Source: Gloeophyllum trabeum ATCC 11539
Lineage: Eukaryota > Basidiomycota > Agaricomycetes > Gloeophyllales > Gloeophyllaceae
Direction of reading: 5' to 3'
NCBI RefSeq assembly: GCF_000344685.1
Contig: NW_006920415.1
Location: 6,375-54,385, forward strand
DNA length: 48,011 bases
Of this stretch, positions 1 to 9,580 are shown in pieces. Each line of letters begins with the position of its first letter. Positions within the stretch are counted from its first letter, which is position 1. A program made the position numbers and the translations under genes. A model generated the notes under the pieces. That model was given only the letters and a program-made list of their open reading frames with translations. It was not told the DNA's origin and did not search any database.

Positions 1-1739
1 ACTCGAAAACTGGGATAGCATCAATGTCAGCATGTGTTGCGAAAGGAAGATGATGCCCGACTCACCCCATTCCCTACGAACACCTCCGCCTTTTCAGCAA
101 TGGCCATGTCAACGGCCATACCGACGTAGCTCTGCGCAGCGTCGAGCTGAATGTCAAGCGAACTTGTCGCGTCCGCCCATCCATCCTCGCGCAGCGCGTC
201 CTTGAGCCCGTTAAGCCACCAGCCCCACCCGTTCGTGAGGAGGTAGACGCGGCTCAAGCTCGGGTGGTCCTCCCGCACCTTACGTAGCCGCTCGACAATC
301 TGCTCCGTCGTCGGTAGGCAGTGCTCGAAGTAGTACTCCGTCTTCTCGTCCTCGCGAGTCGTGTTGATATACGGCGTGGGATCGAACTTGTCCGGCAGCG
401 ACGGGAACTGGTTGAGGCCCATATATTCCGAGTTCCAGCCGGCGAGACGCGCGCAGTGCCGTTTGAAGTCGCCACGGCGGAGGTGTACGGCGACGAGCCC
501 AGGGAGGACCCCCGAGGTGGAAGAGTCATAGAGAACCTTGGCGGAGTATGGTTGGAGGATCGGGAAGTTTCGGAAGATTGCGGAGTGTACGAGGGGGGAC
601 CACATGAAATCGGTGAGGATGGGGGAGGCGGAGAGACCTGGCCACAGTGAAAGGATTTCCTTCCCGCCGAAGAGGCTTGGAGCAATTAGCCTCGGATAGG
701 ACACAAGAGAAACAGGCGCGGACTTACTATTTGTCGAATATAGGGTCTGTTAGCGAATCCTGCTCTATCTCGACGCAGCTATCCTCGACCTTCGCGAGCC
801 GCTGCACCCACCAGTCCATCAGCACGCTGCCGTCCGTCCCCTTGCTCGGCGGCGCTCCTTCCGTGGTGATAATCCGCCGCTTCTCCTTTGGACAGACGGA
901 GTCCCAGAACTCCGAACTCACCGCTTGGGGGCCGGACATGGGCCCGCCGGCGCTAGGCCCCGAGATGAATGCGTTGATGGGCATGCGCGTTGGTCGTAGC
1001 GCGAAGTCGTAGATGGTGTACGGAAAGGGGAGTTTTGACCACACGTAGTCTTCGAAGACGTACGAGCGGTTTGATAGGTACGCGAGCTGTGACATCAAGA
1101 GGCTGCGAGGTAGTGCATCAGTACATCCCAAACGTACACGATTCAGAAGAACATCGTCATCCGAGATCGTCCGAACGGCGCGGTACGAGTCTGTCATGAC
1201 CCATAGCTGGCCCCCGTACGCCCGTCGCCGCGTCTACTGACTTGACGCCTGCTATGAGCTAGAACAGGCACACAGAAATCGTATAGATCGCATAGACATC
1301 CCAGAACAACGAGAAACCCGCCAATCCAAGAGAGGAACACTCACATTTCTTGCAAGATGTTGTTCAACCCATGCCCCCATAGATGCCCCGGGAACCTCAG
1401 ATACTTCGGCTCGTTGCCTGTCCTAGCATTCACCACCGCAGCCGACACGTTATGCTGCGGCAGGTTCCTCTCAAAGAGCCTGATATCCTCGTAACTCGGT
1501 GGGACGCCCGACCACAGCACGCCGACGACCATCAAGAGCGGTATCGACACGAGCGCAACAGCAATCCTTCGAACAGTAAACAGATGTAGACAAGCATAGA
1601 GCAGCGATCGCGCCGAACGCCGTCGATTCTTGTTGAACGCGCTCGCTGGCGAGCCTGCGCTGTTGGACGGGAGCAGCTCATAGTCCTCCTCCGAGCGTTG
1701 GTGGCCGGTGGCGACCAGCCTGCGCAGCCATGCGCTCAT
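1..1739 (-). CDS. O-fucosyltransferase-like type II membrane protein, 3' end beyond the window
   Basis: Exons read as 1345-1739, 728-1102, 66-675 and 1-9 (continuing left of the window); phases agree at every junction, giving 463 visible residues. The start at 1739 is followed by a short cytoplasmic tail, an Arg-rich stretch and one hydrophobic segment (about residues 59-77), as in Golgi type II glycosyltransferases. The third exon has HLRRGDF, the sugar-nucleotide loop of GDP-fucose O-fucosyltransferase folds. Joining exon 3 to the nine bases of exon 4 gives VGNGFSS, matching the family's C-terminal G-N-x-F-S-S motif, which supports the splice and the assignment. The domain is known from the protein O-fucosyltransferase superfamily; donor and acceptor of this fungal branch are not known to me. 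Intron 1 (1103-1344, 242 nt) is long for this genome. OXR1 lies upstream on the same strand. Confidence 0.75.
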
Positions 1740-2107
1740 CTACCGCGAAGCCTAAAAGACAGCAAAGCGAGCGACCAGCCAGCGAAGGGGTTTATAGAGC
1801 GGGAAACGAGCGAGTGTGAGCCAAGTCTCATTATAGCTGCGGCTGCGTGATGCATGGCTGTGGGTTCCAAGCGCTAAGCTTTGATCCAATCCGGGGTTGT
1901 GGCGACAAGTCCGTCGGAATTACATCTCGTCCGTCGGTCCGTCCTGCGTCGACGAAACGGTCGAGTACAAAAAATATTGCGGATACAGGGTGAATGCCAT
2001 AAATACAAGAGTGGTGGTATTACGGTATGTCGAGCAAAAAAAAGGTCACAATGCAGGGTGCGCCGGTAGTCCTCCGGACGAAACAAAACAAATGGGGATA
2101 GCGAGCA
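1740..2107. other. Spacer between OXR1 and the fucosyltransferase-like gene
   Basis: About 370 nt hold the 3' flank of OXR1 and the promoter of the fucosyltransferase-like gene (both read leftward). No additional coding sequence is supported; small ORFs here overlap one another on both strands and resemble nothing. Confidence 0.6.
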
Positions 2108-3983
2108 CTACGGGCCCATCCCCCATATCTCCAATCCAACACATTCGAATGATACGTTCTCACCCTTGCGCGGGCCTCTGCTGCACAGCGGCTCGTTGCC
2201 AAACGTTGGGCACCGTGCGGACGAGCCGTCCAGGAGCGTGTCGTCCAGGTACAGCCCATAGTGCCCGTCGCTGAGATGTGATCATCAGTAGACGTGAGAC
2301 GAAGGCACTGCAGATACATACCCGCCGCCAAAGCCAAGGTAATCGGGTTCGCACAGGGCGACGTAGTCGTTCTTGCCCGCCCATCTGTACACCTTGACCT
2401 TGCCGCCCTGCATCCGCCACAGAAACCTATCATTGAAGGAAAGATCAACCCATCTAACGAGCCGCTCAAAGACTCAATGTACGAGGAAACTCACGATTCG
2501 CCGCCACCATAGTACGACCCCTTGGACGGGTGCACGCCCTCGCCGACCCATACGCCGAACACCGCGTCGCCCGAGTCCTTGATCGCGAGCAGCGCGCCGC
2601 CGGGGTGGGACTGGCACCGCGTATAGAGCGTGCTGAGGGAGATACCATGCTGATCGAGAGAGTAGAGGAGGGACCACGATTTAGGGAGGCGCGCGAGCGC
2701 GGGGAGGTACGGACGTATCTGTGTAGACACACGGTTATCAGCAAACTATGCGAATGGAGCGGGCGAAAAAAATCGGGAATACGCACCTGGTCAGCGATCT
2801 CGACCGTCAGTACGGGGCTCGTCATCTCCTTCCTGCCCAGAAGCCTCACACTCTTCCGTTCCACCGCCTCCTTCTCAAACTCGAACCCGCCCTTGTTCCA
2901 CTCCCTATCCCCGCCAAACCCTGGCGCGCCGCTGGGCGGGACATACGTATGCGCCGCAAACGGGTTGGAATGCGTGATGACTTTCGCGTTCGCGGCTATC
3001 TTGGATTCTCGCGATGGCGGGACCTCGGGGAAGGAGAGGACGTGAGAAGGAAGCGAGGCAGGGAGCGTGGACTGCTCGTGCGCGCGTGGATGGGGCTGAT
3101 GAAGGATCTCGGACGACGCGCGCTGGGCGTGCGCGAAGTACCCTGAAACGCCCTCGGGCTCGGCGGGCGTCGGGGTGGTCGTCGCCGCTGACGCACGTGG
3201 GTTCGAGAGGAGCGTCGAGATCCAGCGCGTAGGGATCGAGGAGAGCGTGGACGAGCGCGAGTGGCGGCGGTTATGCGTTGGCTCTGTGGACTGGGATCTC
3301 GGGTTTGGGGGAGCTTCCTGTGGCGGGGACGATACGAGCGGGGTAGAGGCGGGCTCGTTCAGCTGGAGGTGTCGGGTTATCTGGTCGAAGCTCGATTTGG
3401 CCACCTCTGTCGTGAGGTCGAGGAGATCTGCGATCTCGCTTTGTCCTTCAGTAGTAACAGGTGGAGGCGGTGATATAGGCTTCTGAGGTGCTGCAGAACT
3501 CGACGGCGTACCCGACCCCGACCCCGACGCTTTGCCAGACGTCGTACCCGACGAAATCCAATACAGCGGGTCGTCCTCATGCTTCAACAGCTCCTCCACC
3601 AGCTCCCGCTGATTCTCCTCCGTCGCCGCCTTCGCCTCCTCCGTGAACTTGTCGAAGAAATCGATATTCTGGATAGGCGTGATGGGCGTGAACTCGTCTC
3701 GCGCGTGCAGGGGATCATCGCTCGCCGGGACGGACACGAAAGAGCCAAACTCCGAGTCCGCGCGCCTGTGCGACATGGACATGGACGGCAGCCGGGGTTT
3801 CACCGGGGGCTCGGGCTGCGTCTGGACGGGCGTGCGCGGTGGGGTCGGCGGGGAGAAGAGGGTGGCGAAGCGGTCAATGGACTCGTCATCTTCCTCTGGC
3901 TGGACGCTGTCATTGGTGCGTGCTGGTTGGGCTGAGGGAACTGGAATGAGAGGAGGGATATTTGGGAGGGGAGCTGACATCAT
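2108..3983 (-). CDS. OXR1: Oxidation resistance protein 1, TLDc domain
   Basis: Four exons: 2787-3983, 2495-2718, 2322-2426 and 2108-2270, with introns of 68, 68 and 51 nt and all phases consistent; 562 residues. The N-terminal ~395 residues are Pro/Ser/Thr-rich and probably disordered, with an acidic helical patch (about 115-145). The C-terminal third is a TLDc domain: SLLYSLDQHGISL, the Cys and Gly-Gly turn before AIKDSGDAVFGVW, YYGGGESFLWR spanning intron 2, ALCEPDYLGFGGG, HYGLYLDDTLLDG and the terminal FECVGLEIWGMGP. TLDc/OXR1 proteins protect against oxidative stress and, in yeast and animals, bind the V-ATPase and promote its disassembly; that role here is inferred from the family. Two adjacent ATGs (3983 and 3980) could start it. 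The long N-terminal extension is common in basidiomycete forms. Confidence 0.93.
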
Positions 3984-5029
3984 GGGAGTCCGGGCGTAAT
4001 GGCGTCTGTATCCAGTTGAGACAATCGTAGTCTAGAAAGGTGTAGCCTGTCATACAATTTATGAGTCATGAGTAGGGTTAGAAAGTCAAAGTTGAAGGAC
4101 GCACGGATGAAAGTACAACGCAAGTGAATCCTGGACTCAGACCGTGTTCATCACTTCGTTCTGTAACGTCGGCAGGGCCGTTTAGGTAACTCTCGAAAAC
4201 GAGTAAGCCATGATTTCCCTGACCATACGGTACCAAAACGTTGCCAGAATGTCGAAGCTCGCCGGCAGGGAACGTCGTAGTCGGCGACGGCGTGAGGGTC
4301 GTCGGGAAGACGCCGAGGGTGGGCACGTGCAATGTGGCGGTTGTGGCCACACAGCGCCAAACACTGGACTTCATGCCAAGGGCACAACGCCGACTTCGTC
4401 CTGTCGGTTGGGCTTCGGAAAGCGTCAGGCAAGACGTCCTTGGGGTATTTATTTTCTAGGCTGGTTACCGCAAGTATGATCCGCTGCAATTCGCTGCATC
4501 GTCTCGCTCACGTACGCCCTCGATTGAATACCAGGAACTTGCACTTTGTGTTGCTTAGCCTTACGAAGCAGGCGGACACAAGTTATGAAGTGGATCCAGG
4601 GGATGATAGGTAATACGCTTTGTTTTTCCAAGCCCCACTTACTATTCTATCCGCTAACCAAGGTTTTCTATGTGTATCTGGAACACGTCAGCCAACGCGC
4701 AATGGCCTTCACTCCGAGGCACTAGTGCATGGACTCCTATAGCCACCATCGCAGTACAGCCTCCTCAATAATTTCATTGGCACGTCTAAGCACTCGCATG
4801 CCCGGCTCATAAGTTATTGATCTGTCTGACCTGTCTCGGCTAGTTCTACGCGTCTTCGGCTCTCCGTCTGACTCGAACGAAGTGTCAACACCCTTAGCGA
4901 GTGTCAAGCCGGCTAGGCGCACTAATGCCTAACAAACGTTAGAGCGCGAAAAATAGCGTCACGACGTTGTACAATGCTGGGTGATCCCAACGCTGAGGAG
5001 CTGGGCAGGCCCCGCCGTAATACGAATGG
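3984..5029. other. Intergenic region without a supported gene
   Basis: Holds the OXR1 promoter (right-hand end of that gene) and about 1 kb of unrecognised sequence. A 98-residue minus-strand reading frame near 4078-4374 is Thr/Pro-rich, but no start context, splice pattern or family resemblance supports it. Confidence 0.5.
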
Positions 5030-7065
5030 TGCGCTCTTGAATCTCATGACTTGAACTTCGTACTGCAGATAAACTACTACTCGCCCGGTTAGATGATCAA
5101 GAGTGAGAAGCTCGCATGTAATTAGACAACCCACCACTCTATCTGCTCGAACGTTGTCTGCGCTCAGACGCATGGTCTGAGGCGTAGTCGCCTCGCTTAT
5201 GTATCTATGTGTGTCCCTGGTATCAGAGGTACGTCCACTCACGCGCATGGTCCATCATTCTGTCTAGTATCCCGCTTCTGCTTATACGCGTCGTTCGCCA
5301 TTCCTCTCGAGACGCATCATAATGACTCGGCGAAATGCACTGTCGGAACAGAATGCACGCCAACTGACTCCAGCCCAGCTCGTTTTCTGGCGTGGTCCAG
5401 ACAATCGCGACGCAGCGTCACTTGCATTGACATGCTTACCTCTCGCTGAAGGTATCGCAGCTGCGACGCTCCACCATCGGATACTGGCAGTTTCTCCGTG
5501 ACAGTTTCGCAGAATATATTGATATGCAGATATGTTCTGTTGGTTCTGTAAGGATAAACTATGCCGAACATACCGCGATCGTGGTCCTACGCGAGTCTCT
5601 TCCAATGTATCTGCAGTTCGATGGCCATTTCACTGATTGCAATGCCGACAGATGGACGATCAGTCGTCCAAGGACATTGAGCCCATCAACACTGCCAGTT
5701 CTGTCTCATCCTTTCTACAAGAGGCTTGCTGAGAGACATACTCCTCTAACACAAACCACTGTTGCTCGCCACTGACCGTCCTCTAGTCATCCCCTTGCAC
5801 AGTTTCCAGGCTAGGAAACATGCGGAAAATTAACCTCGCCACCGGTAGGGAGATGAACCAAATGCACGCCGGGCCTCCATTCCACACTGCTGGTCACTGG
5901 CCATTTACTCCATTCACGCAGCCTCATCGGCATCCTCTTCCTCCTCTCGCGTTTTCCAATGCTCGGAGATGTACTTCTCTAACACCTCCCGCGCGGCCCG
6001 GTTGCCACCCCCAGTCACGGATCTCAGATTGGGGAACATGCGACAAAGTAGCCTCGCCACGGGTAGAGGGCGACGGAGGCTAGAGGCAGCTAGCTCAAGG
6101 TGGTAGAGGTCCTCCCCGATCCCGAGGTCCTCCCAAGTACCGTCGAGATCAGCGTTGTCGTGTTCAAGGTCGGCATTAATCGCAATGGTCAGTGAGCTCA
6201 GGGAAGGGCAATATCGCGCGAGGCTCGTAAGTCCGCGCAGGGTGAATCTCGTGTCATTGGCATCGGGATAGTCTCCGAGCTGGAGCTCGAAGAGGCGGGG
6301 CCACGCCTGAGCGAGCTCGTCCAGGTCATCATTATCGCCGTCCACAGTAGTAGGGATGTCCAAGAGCAGATATTCCATGTTTCGAAAGACGAATAGGTTC
6401 CGAATCGTGTTGAAGGGCAATACGTAGTCCAGCGCGTCGCGCAGAGGGCTATGATGCTGGCCCCGTACTGCCAGAGACTCGAGTAAGCATGGATCACAGC
6501 TATTTTCACGGAGAGTCTTCAGTGCCTCTGCAATCTCAATCGGTTCTTGATCTCCCGAAGTATTATAGGCATGGAGTATTACCGCCCGTAATGAATGCTT
6601 CCCGAGGAAGCGAAGAAACATTGTGCAGTGCGAGAATGTCTGTCCCCGGACGTCTAAAAGGCGCAGCGCTGGAAATGCGGAGCATCCGGACCAAGTAGCT
6701 CCCAGAGTTTGAACGTCTAGAATGTTCGCTGGTAAGTCTAGGCAGATGTCGACGAGTTGCGGAAGCATAGCGAGATGTATCACATCAGCAGGGGTGAGGG
6801 GGAGGTCCCAGGCAAAGGTCTTCAGCTGCTGCAGCGGCGAGGGAGAGGAAAAAAGAGCCCCTCTGCGATATAGATATCTTGTCTTCATTCTCTTCACGGA
6901 TGGCATCTCAAGCACAAGATTATTCAGTTCCGGTGTCGCAAGACTCAAGAGATCACCAAGGCCAGAGAGCGTCGGTAGGGACTTGCACCCGCAGTCGTTG
7001 AACTCGAGTGACCGGAGGTCCGGATTGAGGAGCGGCTGCAGACATGCGAGGAATGGCACATTACT
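5030..7065. repeat. Segmental duplication block X, copy 1
   Basis: This stretch recurs at about 41402-43495 in the same orientation with only scattered substitutions and small indels. It comprises some 880 nt of 3' flank plus most of exon 2 of the F-box/LRR gene at 5914-7534. Left edge: similarity starts near the words TCATGACTTGAAC. Right edge: it ends inside exon 2, at the segment encoding NVPFLACLQP. Here the gene continues intact past the right edge, so this copy looks like the donor. Confidence 0.85.
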
Positions 7066-7534
7066 GAAAGACACAGACAATTTCCGCAGATTCGGGAGAA
7101 GATCTTCATAATATTGGCGGCCGTACGTGCACATGTCATGAAGAGTCTCTGCAGAGATATCAGTGCCAACGAACAACGACCGGACCCTCGGGGCGTAGTA
7201 CTGGAAACGTGCCCAATCCGTGGGGAGCAGGGGACGGCAGACCGACTGAACCAATAAACAGTAAGAATAATGCACATGGGGATGGAAAGTTGTGCCAGAA
7301 CGGACTCACAATTAGGCCACTCTCGGGATCGACATGCCATGCGTCGTCTGGCAGGCACTTAAGCAATGGCACAAAGCTGTCCAGAGTTTTCCACAGCTCG
7401 TCGACTGCTACACCGTGGATCGTCTTGCAAGTGAGGGACAGAGACCTTAAATTCCGCCCTGGGCCGATATCACCTGCCGATACAAATTTGGCGATAACGC
7501 AGAGGAGTTCGGAGATTTGCAGGCACCGGTGCAT
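5914..7534 (-). CDS. F-box/LRR-like protein (paralogue 1, intact)
   Basis: Exons 7310-7534 and 5914-7245 around a 64-nt phase-0 intron; 518 residues. The N-terminus (MHRCLQISELLCVIAKFV, then LSLTCKTIHG, VDELWKTLDS, LLKCLPDDAWHVD) is the degenerate F-box layout of Agaricomycete multigene families: hydrophobic helix 1, an (L)xxTCK helix 2, then the xxLW and LLKCLP elements. The rest is irregular LRR-type sequence with repeated F-P-x-L-R-x-L and L-x-L-x-L patterns; the tail is Glu/Asp-rich. F-box proteins usually offer substrates to SCF ubiquitin ligases through Skp1; whether this divergent F-box binds Skp1 is unknown. The same intron position and phase are seen in the paralogues at 13648, 36745 and 43671. 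The 3' two-thirds is duplicated at 42350. Confidence 0.82.
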
Positions 7535-8245
7535 CTTGAAGATGGCGGGGTACAGTGAATAAAGCGCAGAGTGAATAAGTGCGAAGATAGATGAGTGCGA
7601 AGATTTCGAAATAATTGCAGTGATAAGAATGCAACATTTGGGCAGCTTAAGTATCCTCTCTACGCTATCCAAGCGCACTCTTTGACGCCACTCACTGATG
7701 TCCAAGCCCACTCTTGCCGGGATTTCGTGGCTCACTGACGTTTCGTCCAAGCGTTGCCGCTGCCTCAAGCGTCTACAGGTACCGTGGCATCTATAGTCAG
7801 ATTTGTAGAGCTCGAGGGTGGAACGTACATAGAAGTCTCAAGACAAAGTTGCAGCTATGTGCATACTAACAAAGCGCATGTTTCAGACACATGCCGCCGC
7901 GATAGATTCTGCTGCAGCCTCGCTGCTGCAGCATGGTCGGTTCCTGGGGCATTGAATACCACCAGCAGAGCGTGCGCGGATGCTGGAGTAAGACAGAGAA
8001 TGCGACGAGAAATAACGACCCACAAAAGCTGTAGGCGAGACCTCAGTCTGGCTCAGCCCATAACCCTCAAGTCTGACAGCACGATTCGATGAGACGAGAT
8101 GCCCTCCAGGCCCAATATTCTGATATGTACTGCGACGGGGCTGAGGATGCCGCGCCGAATACTCGGCCACCCTTGCGATAACGGTTGCGAAACATTCAAG
8201 ACGGTGAGGACTCGACGTCCAAGGAGTGGGCCAGCCCGCCGACGT
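7535..8245. other. Intergenic region, 5' flank of F-box/LRR paralogue 1
   Basis: Contains the upstream region of the leftward F-box/LRR gene. Overlapping small ORFs on both strands (for example 7883-8170 minus) have no recognisable motif and are not supported as genes. Confidence 0.5.
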
Positions 8246-8497
8246 TCACTTCAGCGGCAAGCGAAAGAGATCCATCCTATCCAATAAATTGTGAATGCGC
8301 GTGAACTGAATCACACGCGAAGACTGAGTGCATGCAAAAGGCTGCACTGCTGATCCAATCATCTGCGGTGAACACAAATACCTTGTACAATGTGGGAAAT
8401 GAGACATAAGTCTTCCCCTCCAGCGTGGAGGAAGCATCGATGGCATAACCAATCGTCCATTCGGCCGGCTGGTGTGCAGTATATCACGATTGACCAT
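8246..8497 (-). pseudogene. Decayed PPRWR-family gene
   Basis: The start ATG at 8497 lies in the same context (after CTCCTGTTTCACA) as the intact member at 19464 and encodes MVNRD like it. Soon after comes MPSMLPPRWRGR, matching the third exon of the 18027-19464 gene, so the intervening exons are deleted. The GT donor expected straight after this motif (GT in the intact gene) reads TA here, while the following intron-like sequence (CATTTCCCACATT...) is still recognisable. The frame runs on to a stop at 8246. Deletion plus donor loss indicate a non-functional relic, although an 83-residue peptide could still be made. Confidence 0.7.
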
Positions 8498-8617
8498 TGT
8501 GAAACAGGAGACAGATATGAGACCAATGTGGCACGGGCCGCCTGTGGAACAGGATAAAGCACAGAAAGAAGGGTGGCAAGTAGCGCATTGAACTTAAACT
8601 ACGCAACGAGATTCCCA

Positions 8618-8625
8618 TCACATGA
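8618..8625 (-). promoter_or_regulatory. TCATGTGA element, PPRWR-family promoter (8246 relic)
   Basis: Reads TCACATGA on the plus strand, so TCATGTGA in gene orientation, about 121 nt before the ATG at 8497. The same octamer is at a similar distance in the four other family members. It has a CATGTG E-box-like core; the binding factor is unknown. Confidence 0.5.
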
Positions 8626-9580
8626 TCGTGTCCTCCCTTTGTGAACGCGCTTGGACCCGCGCCACCCTCCACCCTCGCGTCGATCACGAAAGCCCAAGTA
8701 TGCTCTACGGGGGACGCACCTTTCAATAATCTGGCGGATATACGACTCGTAGTCGCTGCTCACAGCTCCGGATGGCCATCAAGCGCGTCCGGTTCAGTTT
8801 CCTCTTGTGTCTCGAACCACAAGGGATAGCTATAAGCGATGTACTGAAACGTGATTACTGGCGGCAAGGAGGGACTGATCCGCACCGGAATGTTTACCTC
8901 TGGAATGGTTTTCTGTGTCGACCTTCCATATCCATCGAGTACGTGTCATGGACTTGAAGCTTCATCATCGTCACGAATACCCGTCAATATAGATGAACAT
9001 TTCACTGGGCAAGGACACGCACCTTTCGTTGATTGGTAGACTGGTCGATATTGACCTCGACGAGCGCTCATAGCGCCGGAGAGATACTCCCCTGGTTGAG
9101 AAGCAAGCAGGACCTCACACGACCGCAATCAATGGTATGATGGTTTCAAGCCAGAAGAAGCCGACGGCGGGACTGACCCAACCATGCTGCCTCAAGTGAA
9201 GTAGATTGAGAAAGAAAGGTGCGCCACCACAAAGGCGTGCGTAAGGGATGTTAAAGTGGTGTTCCGTACTTACAATTGTACACGTCTGTTATATATCTTA
9301 GCTATCATCCCTCCTCCCCAAGACAGTATCAATCGAGAGAGCCGGTGACGTCCACCGCGAGCACCGGCTCCAGGCAGACGAAAAAAAATACCGTGCACGT
9401 ACCTTCGTGTATGCTGACCGAGCAGATTTACTGTGGAGGAGTCGAGAGGGCCCCTCAGAGGTAGGCAGCATTGTCGGTGCGTATGCAGGTACGCCACTTT
9501 GCTATGATCTAGACTCTGAAGAAAGTCGGCCAGCTCACAAGAGGCCGAGGGGCCTCGAGCGGCAGGGACCTGGAGGAACG

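Larger units (their letters stand above)
8240..9580. repeat. Dispersed module R2, copy 1
   Basis: Diverged copy of 18820-20690 in the same orientation. Shared landmarks run in the same order: the LPPRWR exon relic, a core promoter with TCACATGATC followed by CCTCCCTTTGTGAACGCGCTTG, a GCACGCACCTTTCA-like word, a segment around 8850-9130, and the segment at about 9440-9540 containing GGTACGCCA. It is shorter than the other copy and carries many indels, so it is the more decayed of the two. Confidence 0.7.

Noticed and set aside
4078..4631. Three small minus-strand frames
   Set aside because: Overlapping frames without motifs or joinable splice sites.
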